Assembly (NCBI GenBank): GCA_902984215.1
Contig: CADWAF010001523.1
Coordinates: 29,433 to 93,432 of the forward strand
Length of the DNA: 64,000 bases
Origin: Willaertia magna
Taxonomy: Eukaryota; Heterolobosea; Eutetramitea; Acrasida; Naegleriidae
Direction of reading: 5' to 3'
Shown here: one piece after another, positions 22,707-32,982 of the stretch
Numbering within the stretch: the first letter of the stretch is position 1
Layout of the letters: every line of letters begins with the position of its first letter
Translations under genes and position numbers: made by a program
The notes under the pieces: generated by a model
What the model was told of the DNA's origin: nothing
What the model saw: the letters and a program-made list of their open reading frames with translations, nothing else
The model's database searches: none

Positions 22707-22943
22707 ATAAACAATTTTATTACTACACATAAAAATTTAACAAAATGCGAATTTATTAATAAGTTGCTAATACTCAATTATTTCATGAAATAACTAGTTC
22801 TTTTCCTTTCTTTTCAAACCTTCTTCTAATTGTAATCGTTAATTACCTCAACGGTCATCACCAACCAAATAAAAAAGAAAAAAAAAATTGTCTATTATTT
22901 AATCATTCATTGATTTTGTTTTTTTTGATAACTTGAAATAATA

Positions 22944-23631
22944 ATGCCAATTCAATACTTTTTAATTTCCGATGGAGAGAAATCATTAGGAGAACAACCT
23001 AGAAATCAAAAATTAAGAGAAGTTTTATTAACTAAAGTTGTTCCAAAGTTAGATAGAACAAATCATAAAAGAGTATTAACTCAAGATAAGTATGTATTAT
23101 TATTTGTTGATGATGATAATTTATTAAAATTTTCTAACGAACTTGTCTAACTGTCACTTTTCAAAAAGTTCAAATGTTTATCTTAAAGTATCTGGAAAAT
23201 ATTATTTCTTTTGTGTAGCAACACAAGATATTAAACAAAGAATTCCATGGAATTTTATAGATGAAGTTGAAATTGAAACCTTAAAAAACCCAATCATTGC
23301 AAGTTCACAATTAAAAGATAAATTTAAATTTTACAATGATCCAAATAATGATAAAATACAAAAATTACAAAATGAAATTGATAAAGCATTAGAAGTACAA
23401 ACTGAGAATATGACTAAAATATTTAATAATCAAGAGAAATTAAATACATTAGTTGCAGATACAGAAGAATTAAAAGATCAAGGTGAAGATTTTGAAAGAG
23501 GTGGAAGAAAATTAAAGAATAGTATGAGAAGAAGATTGATTTTAATTATTGTAATTGCTATTATTGTTGTGGCTATTATTTTGGCTATTATTGTAATTGT
23601 TTTATTAGCTGTTTTAATTCCAAAGAAATAA
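22944..23631 (+). CDS. Longin-domain R-SNARE (VAMP7/Ykt6-like) with C-terminal anchor
   Basis: Two exons (22944-23089, 23169-23631) join across a 79-base GTATGT intron to give 202 residues. Without splicing the frame breaks. Residues 1-90 form a longin-like domain ending with YYFFCVATQDIKQRIPWNFIDEV. A SNARE helix follows (about 115-165, VQTENMTKIFNNQEKLNTLVADTEEL), then a basic RRR and a long hydrophobic anchor to the C-terminus. The alignment to VAMP7 'LVAQRGERLELLIDKTENL' places Asn where the ionic-layer Arg should be. R-SNAREs drive membrane fusion. The altered layer is unusual. Confidence 0.85.
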
Positions 23632-24014
23632 AATGTTGTAAATTAATAAAATTGTAGTTGACAAATGAATGAGAACTCCTTAAGGGAGGTACTTTTAACA
23701 AAACTGAAAACAAGATAAGTTAGTACAATTATAAAGAATAAAAACAATATTGGGAAGAATTTACATTAGCAAGGTTTCTGTTTTGCGTTCTTTTGCGCTT
23801 TGTAGGTAGTTTAAAAATAAAATAGACAAAGAGGTGTTGTAGGACGGCTGACACCACAACAAACATTTCTTACAATAGCCGTTACCTATTTATTTCTTTT
23901 GGATTTGATTCACCGGGTTCTTCTTACACCAAAATTCAATAAAAAAAAGAAACAACACCCTCAATTTTTTTATTTTTTGAAAAATTTTCCTTCGAGAATC
24001 CCACTAATAAAACA
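23632..24014. other. Intergenic region
   Basis: No gene is recognised in these 383 bases. A short stretch (about 23838-23880) is richer in G/C than its surroundings but shows no fold or motif I can name. The last 60 bases are the A/T-rich leader of the coiled-coil gene. Confidence 0.45.
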
Positions 24015-25607
24015 ATGGAAGTATTGCATTTTGTGAAGCCAAAAGAGAATAAGATAGCTATTGCTGCTAATCAGAATAATAATAATAAGCACAGCCATAA
24101 TAACAAATATGAAAAGAAGAATAAGAAAGAAATAAACAATAATCAAAACAATAATAAACCAAATAATAATATTAAATCTACAACAACATATACAAATACT
24201 CCAAAGAAGCCTAATAATAATAAGAAGGCTACAATTGAACATAAAACATCAACATCTACAGAACCAAATAACTATTCTTTAGTAATTGATATACTACCAA
24301 CAGATAGAGAATCCACACCAAAAGGCAAAAGAACCCTAAGCCTTCAAGAGAATCGCAATGATAATCATAATGATAATAAAAATGTAAATATTGAAGAAGA
24401 GGAAGAAGATACAAGATCAAATACTGAATCTAATCATTCAAATGATTCTGGATCTATATTATCGAATATCTCTCCTTGTTCAATGAATACATCATTATCT
24501 TCTAATGCAAGTGTTGAAGATGCTGCTAAAATACATGATTTTGATATTTCCTATAATAACCAAAAAAGAAATCATTATAATAACAATAATAATAAATTAA
24601 CGAAATATCAATTAAAGTTTAAATATGACCAATTAGTGAAACAAGAAGAAGAAAAGTCCGCCAAAATTGTAGAATTAGAAAAATTAATAAATAAATTAAA
24701 ACAAGAACATTTTGATAGGGAAAATAAGATAAAGTTAGAAAGTAATCAAAATGTACAAAAATATAAAGATAAGGCTGAAGATTTTAGACAAAGAATTTTC
24801 CACTTTAAGGAAAAGGCTAAGAGAAAATCTGAAAAGTTACAAGGATTAGAAGATTTTATTATCTCTCCATTACGATTACAATTAAAGGCTGCAGAAGAAG
24901 AATTGAATATTATTAAAGCTCAAAAGGAAGAATTAGAAAAGAATAATAATTCTATTATTGAACAAATTAAATTAGAGAATGAAAAGGTTTTAAATGAAAC
25001 GAAAGAGGTTTATGAACAAAAGATTAGTTCAATGACAGTTTCCTTTGAGAAGGAAAGAAAGGAATATGTTGAGAAGGTTAATAATAATGATGAATTAAAA
25101 GAGAAGATGCAAAAGGAATGGGAGAATAGGGAACAAGAATTAAGACAACAATTAGAGAAGGAATATCAAAGAAAATTACAAGAAAGAGAAGAAGAATTAA
25201 AGAAAAGAGAAAATACTTTGGTAAATAAATTTGAAGAAGAAAAGAAGGCACTTGTTCAAAAACAAAACACATTAGCAAGGACGAATGAATCATTAAACAA
25301 ACAAGTTTTAAATTTAGAGTCAGAAGTTAAGATGAAACAAGAAGCTTTAGAAACTGTCACAAAAGAAAAGGAAGAAGCAATACATAAGTTAGATCAATTA
25401 CAAAATGAAAAGACAAAAACTGGAACAATGCAAAGGTGGTTAGAATTAATGGATCAACAAAATAAACCTTCAGGAACAAACCTTAATGGTTTGAATTTAT
25501 GGAGAATGGTTTATGGTAATGGAATGTGTGGTGAAAATAAGTTCCAATACACTGCTTTATTGACAGGCATAAAGGCAGCACTTGATGCAACATCAATTAA
25601 TAACTAA
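24015..25607 (+). CDS. Coiled-coil protein with Asn/Lys-rich N-terminus
   Basis: The protein is 530 residues. The first 200 residues are Asn/Lys/Ser/Glu low complexity. Residues about 200-480 are an almost uninterrupted Glu/Lys/Gln coiled coil (for example EKEYQRKLQEREEELKKREN). The last 40 residues change character (LNLWRMVYGNGMCGENKFQYTALLTGIKAAL) and may be a small folded tail. There is no membrane segment. I do not recognise a family. It could be a cytoskeletal or centrosomal/basal-body element, but that is only inference from the coiled coil. Confidence 0.65.
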   Translation: MEVLHFVKPKENKIAIAANQNNNNKHSHNNKYEKKNKKEINNNQNNNKPNNNIKSTTTYTNTPKKPNNNKKATIEHKTSTSTEPNNYSLVIDILPTDRESTPKGKRTLSLQENRNDNHNDNKNVNIEEEEEDTRSNTESNHSNDSGSILSNISPCSMNTSLSSNASVEDAAKIHDFDISYNNQKRNHYNNNNNKLTKYQLKFKYDQLVKQEEEKSAKIVELEKLINKLKQEHFDRENKIKLESNQNVQKYKDKAEDFRQRIFHFKEKAKRKSEKLQGLEDFIISPLRLQLKAAEEELNIIKAQKEELEKNNNSIIEQIKLENEKVLNETKEVYEQKISSMTVSFEKERKEYVEKVNNNDELKEKMQKEWENREQELRQQLEKEYQRKLQEREEELKKRENTLVNKFEEEKKALVQKQNTLARTNESLNKQVLNLESEVKMKQEALETVTKEKEEAIHKLDQLQNEKTKTGTMQRWLELMDQQNKPSGTNLNGLNLWRMVYGNGMCGENKFQYTALLTGIKAALDATSINN

Positions 25608-25731
25608 TTTTTTTAATTTACTGTATATTACTACAACAACTATAATTTATTTATTAACCATAATGAAGTAAAGGTTAGAGCGTTTACTTCATAAACATAA
25701 CTAATAAACCACAATTAATATTTCTTAAAAA

Positions 25732-26901
25732 ATGTTTCTGTACTCTTTCGGTTTGGGTAGGAATAGACAATTATTTGGAAGAGAAAGAAAAGAGAGTAAT
25801 GCTCCTGCATTTACAGATTTATCTTTTTTAAAACCAAAGGAAACTATTGCGAAGATAGCTTGTGGAAGTCATCATTCAATAATGTTAACAAGTGAAAATA
25901 GATTATTGAGTTGTGGTTTTAATTGTGATGGTCGTTGCGGAGCAAAAAGAGCTCCTAGAATTGAATTGCATGAAATTGAAATACGGAACAAACCTATTAA
26001 AGATGTTTTTTGTGGAGCTAAGTCTTCGTTTGTAATTACAAATTGTGGAAATTTATTTTGTTGTGGTAGTAATCGCAGTGGTCAACTTGGGTTTCCAAAA
26101 ACAACAATTCCAATGCTGGAGGAGCTAAAACACAATACAACAGTACTAAATGTTGAATTAATTTCCTCAAGTTATTTTCATACCTTATTACTTACAAAAG
26201 ATCACGTAGTATATGGGACAGGTTCAGATGAATTTGGAAGATTAGGTTTCTTTGATTATGAAACTTTTGACAAATTTACAGTTTTAAATTTTAATGATTT
26301 AGAAAAGGAAGAGAAAATGATTGATATTAAATGTGGTGAAATATTTTCTGTATTCTTATCTAATTTTGGTAATATCTTCGCAGCTGGTGAGTTTTTTAAT
26401 ATTCAATTAGGAATTAAGAAATTTCCCTTATTACATCATTCAGTTAGTAAAATATCTTGTGGAAATGCTCATGTATTATGTTTAACAAAAGAAAATAGAT
26501 TACTTAGTTTTGGATTAAATTCCTCTTGTCAACTTGGTGTTTGTTTTGTACCTAAAGAAAAAACCGAACTAATTGAAATACCTTTAAATAATATTGTAAA
26601 TATTTATGGTGGTTTAAATCATTCAATAGTAATTGATAAAGATAATAATTTATATGGTTTTGGAAATAATTCATGTAATGAGTTAGGGATTGAGTTGGCT
26701 GGGCCATTTACTGAACCAACAAGACTTTGTTTTTTTGAACCATTTAGATATCAACATGTAGAATTATTTATGGGATTAAATCATTCTTTTCTTTTATTGA
26801 AAGAGTTTAAAACGAAAGAATTTGAAATGTGGTTTAAAAATTTAAAATCTTTGTTACAAAAAAGCGAACTTTGTGATTTAAATATTGTAATTAAGAAGTA
26901 A
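25732..26901 (+). CDS. RCC1-repeat protein ending in a BTB-domain stub
   Basis: The protein is 389 residues. RCC1-like blades include LYSFGLGRNRQLFG, LSCGFNCDGRCG, FCCGSNRSGQLGF, YGTGSDEFGRLGF, LSFGLNSSCQLGV and LYGFGNNSCNELG. The extreme C-terminus, SLLQKSELCDLNIVIKK, looks like the first strand of a BTB domain, as in RCC1-BTB proteins, but the ORF then stops. The next gene begins 42 bases later on the opposite strand, so no downstream exon fits. It is either a truncated RCC1-BTB adaptor or a protein that ended its BTB by mutation. Confidence 0.8.
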   Translation: MFLYSFGLGRNRQLFGRERKESNAPAFTDLSFLKPKETIAKIACGSHHSIMLTSENRLLSCGFNCDGRCGAKRAPRIELHEIEIRNKPIKDVFCGAKSSFVITNCGNLFCCGSNRSGQLGFPKTTIPMLEELKHNTTVLNVELISSSYFHTLLLTKDHVVYGTGSDEFGRLGFFDYETFDKFTVLNFNDLEKEEKMIDIKCGEIFSVFLSNFGNIFAAGEFFNIQLGIKKFPLLHHSVSKISCGNAHVLCLTKENRLLSFGLNSSCQLGVCFVPKEKTELIEIPLNNIVNIYGGLNHSIVIDKDNNLYGFGNNSCNELGIELAGPFTEPTRLCFFEPFRYQHVELFMGLNHSFLLLKEFKTKEFEMWFKNLKSLLQKSELCDLNIVIKK

Positions 26902-26943
26902 TTTATCGATTATTTACATTAAATTTTATCCTATATAGTTAAT

Positions 26944-27784
26944 TTAAAGAAAGATTCGAGTGGTTTTTGTAATCCTAGTTCTACAAATTGGACAGATGGT
27001 TGACCTTTTGGAACATTCTTGACAAAGACAATGACCACAATTTAAAACCACTTCTTTTTTGGAGTCCATACAAATACTACATTCCAGTTCTGGTCTTAAT
27101 GGTTCCGTTAATTGTTCTTGCAGTTCTTGATTATTATTTACAGAACTAGTTTGCCCACGTTCCGAACGATTATTATTCACCACTACCACCCCAAAGCGTT
27201 CTTGTAAACTGTTAGGTAAAATTTTAACTATCTGATTTCTAAAAAAGAACGATAACAAAGTTCCAATTGCGAAAGCAGAAATTACAGATATTATAAAAAG
27301 TGAAGAAAATGCATAATTTGTTTCTGTATTTTGAGGGATTTTCAATTTCGCTAGTTCTTCAAGCATGTCATAGTGAGCTGCATACTTCCAAGCAGACCAA
27401 CCTGACTGTCTCGTTAATTGATGTTGAAGATTGTTGATTAATTAAGGGATTAATTAATTTACATAAACTATATTTTGAATTAGAACTTACACCATCCTTA
27501 ATATTTGGGTCAGCTTTGTAGTTTACAAGTAACTTTACAAAATGTATATTATGATTTTGCAAAGCCATTTGAAGGGGAGTTCTTAAAAACCAACCAAATC
27601 TTTCATTAGCAATTGAAGAATTCACATTTAAAATTTGTTTAACTCTATAAAATTTAGAAGTGTCATTATTATAGATAATGTCATATAGTTCTTCCTCCGT
27701 AGAATCGGAACAGCTTACAAAACCCAACCACAAAGAGAAAACACCTGCCAGTGCAACCAAAAAAAGTTTTTTAACTTCAATCAT
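26944..27784 (-). CDS. Ankyrin-TM-RING membrane E3 ligase
   Basis: Two exons (27491-27784 and 26944-27405) join in phase across an 85-base GTAAGT intron, giving 251 residues. The ATG at 27784 is preferred over one 30 bases upstream because it has the A-run leader and places a signal peptide (KKLFLVALAGVFSLWLGF) first. Ankyrin-like repeats follow (TPLQMALQNHNIHFVKLLVNYKADPNIKD; GWSAWKYAAHYDMLEELAK). Next comes a membrane segment (SLFIISVISAFAIGTLLSFFF) and a C3HC4 RING (CSICMDSKKEVVLNCGHCLC...CPICRTRI). The topology implies a lumenal ankyrin region and a cytosolic RING, a plausible ER or endosomal ubiquitin ligase. Confidence 0.82.
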
Positions 27785-27881
27785 TTTTTTTAATTTTGAA
27801 TTCCCAAACAACAAAGAAAATTAAATTAGGAAAGTAAACAATATATTTTTTTTGAATTTACAATTATCTCAATTAAATTTA

Positions 27882-29408
27882 CTAATCAGTATCATAAGAA
27901 TATAATTTTGCCCAATCTCCTTGTTCCGCAATATAATAACTCTCAATCAGTTCGAAATAAGCTGCCAAATGTGTTGAAATAAACATGTGAAAATCCATTA
28001 TACAATTTTCATCATTTACAAAATCATTTGTCAATCCAATAAATTTCATTGCCTTTTGTAATATTTCTTTATCCACACTAATGTTTGCAGGATTGCACAT
28101 ATTTAATTGGATTCTATAAGTTGATACTAATTTAAATGATTTATCTTCTTCTTCTTTGTAAAGTTCCTCTTCATTGTTTTCTTCTTCTTCGTTATTGTCA
28201 TCTTTTTGTAAATTTTCATATTTTGATTGTATTTCTTTTAATTCTTCCTGTAAATTGACAAATTTAATTTCAACAGCTGTCATTTCTTGTCTGTAATCCA
28301 CAATTGTATTATTAAAATTTACAATAATATAATTTCCATTTCCATTAATATTAAATAAACAACTTTTCAATTCTTTAATATCAATATGTAAAAATTTATG
28401 AACAATTTTTTCTTGTTTTAACACAAATAAATAATTCATTAATTGTCTTCTCATTTCCCTCGTTCTTTCATTTCTTTCATAAACTGGATAAATCCATTCT
28501 TCCTTTTCTCTTGACTTCATTCTCTTTTTTGTATTATTTTCATCTTTTTCTAATTGTTTCTTTTTTAAAGCGTCAATACTTTTTTGATACTTTTGGATAT
28601 ATATTTGGGCGTATTTATTTATTTCCACATCTTCAACATAAAGTAATTGACAATCCTCAGCGTTTAATGTTGTGGATTTTTTATTGTAACCATCTAATTT
28701 ATTTTCTTCGTCATCTTCGTCTTCACTGTTATCTTTCATTTCTGTTTCTTCACTTTCATCTTCTTCATCTTTCATTATGTTAACTTTTTTAACTTCTTCC
28801 TCATCTTGTTCTTCATCTTCTTCATCAATTTCATACATAAATCGATCATTTTGTTTTTCTTTTAATTTTTCATCAACTTTTGACTTTACAAAAATATACT
28901 TTTCTTTAAATAATTTCCATTTTAAAAAATATAAAGCTAATAATTCATTATTTAAAGTAGTTACATTACTTAATTCTAATTTATATTTAGAATAAAATAA
29001 ATCATGTGTTAAAATCCATTCATTCCATTGTTTACAAATAAATCTTAATGTTTTGAATATTTCAGTATCTTTAATAAACTTTGTAATTTCAAAAAATAAA
29101 TCAACTGGCAATTCCTTTCCATCAATATTGTTATTAACAATAGTAAGGTTATCATTTAAATTAAAATAAATATCTTTTTTATTCCATTCAATTAAATTAT
29201 TTTCATTATTTAATGGCAATTTCTTTGTTAAATGTTTTGTTTCAGTAAATAAAATTTGAATGGCATTATTGTTGGTTGTTCCTGGTGAAGAATTACTGCT
29301 GTTGTGATCATTTTTGTCGATAATTAATTTAAATGTAGTATCCCGGTGGTTGAAATAAACGTTGTTGGTATTGTAGTCAGTGTCTGTTTTTTGTTTTTTG
29401 TGTGACAT
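27882..29408 (-). CDS. F-box-like protein with acidic region
   Basis: The protein is 508 residues. Residues about 98-142 (ELPVDLFFEITKFIKDTEIFKTLRFICKQWNEWI) match the F-box pattern of LP...L..I..fl. followed by ...C+.W. A very acidic Glu/Asp stretch (about 195-240) and Lys-rich helices follow. The C-terminal third contains no recognised substrate-binding repeat. F-box proteins adapt substrates to SCF ubiquitin ligases. TTTGGCGAA lies 50 bases upstream of the ATG (29458-29466). Confidence 0.7.
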   Translation of the reverse strand: MSHKKQKTDTDYNTNNVYFNHRDTTFKLIIDKNDHNSSNSSPGTTNNNAIQILFTETKHLTKKLPLNNENNLIEWNKKDIYFNLNDNLTIVNNNIDGKELPVDLFFEITKFIKDTEIFKTLRFICKQWNEWILTHDLFYSKYKLELSNVTTLNNELLALYFLKWKLFKEKYIFVKSKVDEKLKEKQNDRFMYEIDEEDEEQDEEEVKKVNIMKDEEDESEETEMKDNSEDEDDEENKLDGYNKKSTTLNAEDCQLLYVEDVEINKYAQIYIQKYQKSIDALKKKQLEKDENNTKKRMKSREKEEWIYPVYERNERTREMRRQLMNYLFVLKQEKIVHKFLHIDIKELKSCLFNINGNGNYIIVNFNNTIVDYRQEMTAVEIKFVNLQEELKEIQSKYENLQKDDNNEEEENNEEELYKEEEDKSFKLVSTYRIQLNMCNPANISVDKEILQKAMKFIGLTNDFVNDENCIMDFHMFISTHLAAYFELIESYYIAEQGDWAKLYSYDTD

Positions 29409-30040
29409 TTTTTTTGCTCTTTTTTCACGAATTTCAGAACTTCCTTAAATAAGCAAATTTGGCGAATAATTACAAAACCTAGTTCTGTTAATTTTCATTA
29501 AGATAATAAGGATTGAATTGATAGGTGGAAAAGGACTTTCGGTAAAAAAAATATTGTCCAATAATTATTTATAGCAATAATATTTTCTTAAATTTGTATG
29601 TCGTAAAAATTATGATCTAATAGAATTAAATGTAATTCTATTAAAATATCATCCCTTACATAAAGTTTTGTAAAGTATTTATATAATTATCTAGTAAAAA
29701 ATAATTAGCTCCGAGATACACTTTTGAAAAATCTAAATAAAGTGGAATCCAAGTAAAGAAACTAAAGTTTACATATACAAATTTTTGTAAAGGAGTACAA
29801 TTTATTTGAATTAAAAATTCAATAGATTTAGTAAATCATTTCATAAAATCTCACCGAAATTTTCTAAATGAAATATTCCAGAATTTTAATATAATTCCAA
29901 TAAAGTTTTTAATTTATATCTTTTTTTAATTCTATTAATATTTTCAAATTTAAAAGTATTGTGTAAAAATTATTTTTTTGTAAATTATTCATATAGTTTA
30001 GAATATGATAACGTCTGTTATTAATTTAGTCCTTCACACA
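29409..30040. other. Gene-free AT-rich intergenic region
   Basis: These 632 bases contain no ORF of note. The sequence carries many imperfect TTCTATTAAAAT/AATTCCAATAAAG-like words and oligo-A/T runs. The far end is the 3' side of DRC7. I see no RNA gene. Confidence 0.5.
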
Positions 30041-32894
30041 CTAAGGTTTTTTTGAACGTAAGTGTTGTAAGTAAGGAGCTAGTTGAGGATGATTCAGTAA
30101 CTTTTCCTTTAAGTTTGCAAATTTCTTGACTGCCCTTGCATTATGCTCTTCTGCTCTATCTTTCAATATTTTGATCTTAAACGCTGTTTCCTGACAGAAT
30201 TGTAAGTATTCTTCACTGTTTCTATCAACACCCTCTTGACTTTTTTGGTACATAGTCCTTCTTCTGGAAAGTTTCTGTTTTTCTTTTACAAGTCTCTCTT
30301 CAATAATATTAATTCTCATCATTAATTGCTCTTTTAGATCTCTCATTACAGTATCGTATATTCTTTCAGCCTCTTCCTTGCTATGAACACCATCCTTAAT
30401 TAAATAATCAACATAATCTTTGTTTCTTCGTTGTTCTTCCAGTTCCTTTTCTCTAGCTTGCATTACTTTAATTTCTTCCTCAGTTGGTCTATTTCTTTCA
30501 ACATCATATATTGTAGTCACACCTTGTATACCACTTTCCTCTGAATACCTTGTTTTTAATATGCCCATCATTTCAGAAGTACTCTTTCCAATATCTTCTT
30601 TGCATTTACTTTCTGAGTGTAATAAATAATAGTATTCTTCAATTCTTTCTTCTTGTTTAGGTTTGTGAACAAATGGATCTATCAGTTCCAGTAAAACATT
30701 TCCCTCTTTTGTGTACTCTCTTACAGACCTAGTTATTTTTCCTTCTCCATAATGGTATTCCAATCTTATTCTGTTGTCTATTATATAAAAGGTTCTTCTA
30801 GCAACATCTTCATTTGCGTTTTTACTTTCATCCCTTAAAAATTTTTCTGTCATTTTAACTATAAACAGTTCTTGAAGTTGCTTTTTCTTTGGATGTGACG
30901 AAACATCAAATGATTGAATGAACTCTTCTGTACTTCCTGCCTCATTTAGATTTGTTGTAAGTTGGTGGTTAATTGGGCCATAAATACCGTCCATATTTCT
31001 TTCATCCTCTCCAGCAACAATGTTGATGGTTGGCTTTTCTATATCGTAGGTAATAGATCTATACCATAGATAATCTCCAAATTCTATTCTATTCTTAAAG
31101 TATTCAATTACTTTTCGTGGTTGGTAAAGGTTTTTTGTTCCATCAAATAATTCTAATCGTTTCTCCAATCCATCCAATCTGGCTTCGCTGTAGAATCTGA
31201 ATTCCCTTCTTACACCCTTCTCGTAAATTAATTCTTTTAGTGCCTCGAAATTAGAAGTGGTTTTTCTTCCAGGGTCAAACCACTCGTGAATCCTATCCCT
31301 TAGGTGTGTTGATTCGTTTTCACTTTTGTAGATTCTGTAAATAGACCTTCTTTTCAAAAGATCTTTTCTATTACTGAAGTAACAATGAATTTCCAGTATT
31401 TTCTCCCTTTTTTCGTCTGTAAAAACAGTTAACTGTTTAGTAATGAGGTCTTCTCTGTAATAGGGAGAAAATAGCTCCAAAATAGCATTTCTGAATAATA
31501 CTATTTTTTGATTAAGGGGATATCTGTCTTCGTATTGTCGTTTTGTGATTTGAATTCTGGCAACCCAAGAAGTTGGTACGTCTAAAACATCATCATCGTA
31601 TTCTCCCTCCTCTGTAGTAAGCATTTCTAGTCTCTTTTCATTCTTATTATTTTCTTCATCCTCTTCTGTCTCATCAGTTTTGTTTCCATGAATAAAAATG
31701 TGTTCCCAGCAATGAAGGTTGTGTAAATCAAAATTTATGTCAGACAAAATAGATTCTGAAAACATATTGCACCAATAATTTTCATGGTTCCAAACACTTT
31801 CTATACAATAATATCCTCTCTTCTCCGCCTCATCTATCTCTAGAATTTCTCCCGTACTTGTTTCAATAAAGAAAGGATTTTTAATATCTCTTGCCCCAGG
31901 AAGTACCAGTATCCAACAATGTACATATTTTTGCTTCATTATTTCTATTACTACTTTCTCAGGTACCACTTGTTCCTGAGGCAAGTTGCTTTCTTCTTTG
32001 TTTTCTTCTTTTACTTCGTAATCTTCTTTTTTGAAATTACTTGTTAAATTTGGTCTAGTTTTTAGTTTATACTTGCTAGGTTTAAAAATTCTTTGTTCTT
32101 CTTTTTGCAGCTCTTCCTCTGGCTCAATTTCATATGGATAATCGCGATGTGTTTGGTCATTCTCAACCACGTTAAGTGGGGCATATCCAGAAACACAATA
32201 AGCATTATATCCAGCTCCAATTAATAGAGAAACCATTAACAAAGAAATATCAAACGAATTTCCTTTTTGCCAGTAAAGAGTTGTGGTTGGGCTGCAAACA
32301 ACTTCAGGCTGAATAAAAGGTTACAAAATATTAATTATTAATAAAAAAACTTACAATTTCGAAAGGTTTTTCCAATGCCTCGTAGGTAATGTAATGAGGC
32401 AAAAAGGCTGCAATCCCCTTTACATCATACAACTCTGGGAATTTCAAAAGAGTTGGTTTAATAAATGTACAAATAAATTTCTAAATATTATTAGTATTAG
32501 ATTGAATAGAGAAACTTACATGAACACCAACTTCGTTGTAAGGATACAACAATAAAGGAGGTCTGTAATGATACAATTGAGAGTATTGTGAATTAAAATT
32601 TTCTACATATTCCAAAACAATATCCTCTTTAATGTCATTAGATCTATATGAATCAGGTATAAAGGAAATAACTCTATCTGCTTTAAAGGGAACTGGAGCC
32701 TGAACAACATAATCCATAGGTTCCGATGCCTCTGCCAAAGAACTCTCTAATTTATTATTATTCTCTTTTTGAGCCTTTTCATATAACTCAAAGATTTTAT
32801 CTAACCTTTCCGATCTATTTAACCCTTGCCACTCCACTGATCTATCATAGCCTCCCTCAAGAAAATCAACCCCATACTCTCTGCTTCTACTCAT
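30041..32894 (-). CDS. DRC7: Dynein regulatory complex subunit 7 (CCDC135/lobo)
   Basis: Three exons (32520-32894, 32355-32480, 30041-32308) splice in frame to 922 residues. The N-terminal half carries the DRC7 hallmark: NEVGVH-KFICTFIKPTLL, then a transglutaminase-like region with YWQKGNSFDISLLMVSLLIGAGYNAYCVSGYA and KYVHCWILVLPG, and ESVWNHENYWCNM. The C-terminal half is Glu/Arg-rich helix. DRC7 belongs to the nexin-dynein regulatory complex of motile axonemes, so the organism makes a motile flagellum. The length is close to the animal protein. An E2F-like TTTTGGGCGCG sits 20 bases upstream, shared with the divergent MCM3. Confidence 0.93.
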
Positions 32895-32982
32895 TTTTTA
32901 ATATTTAGTAATCTTTTGGGCGCGTTTGTTAAATTTCGTTTTGTTACCGCCAAAAATTTAAATCCAAACAGTTTGAAAAAAA
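32895..32982. promoter_or_regulatory. Compact divergent promoter of DRC7 and MCM3 with two E2F-like sites
   Basis: Only 88 bases separate the two start codons. TTTTGGGCGCG at 32914-32924 and CCGCCAAAAA (reverse TTTTTGGCGG) at 32947-32956 both match the E2F consensus TTTSSCGC. MCM genes are classic E2F targets in plants and animals, so S-phase control of MCM3 is plausible. Whether DRC7 is co-regulated is unknown. Confidence 0.6.

Noticed and set aside
23143..23631. R-SNARE second half as a separate gene starting at 23143
   Set aside because: The reading frame joins cleanly to the longin half through a GTATGT...AAG intron, and neither half is complete alone.
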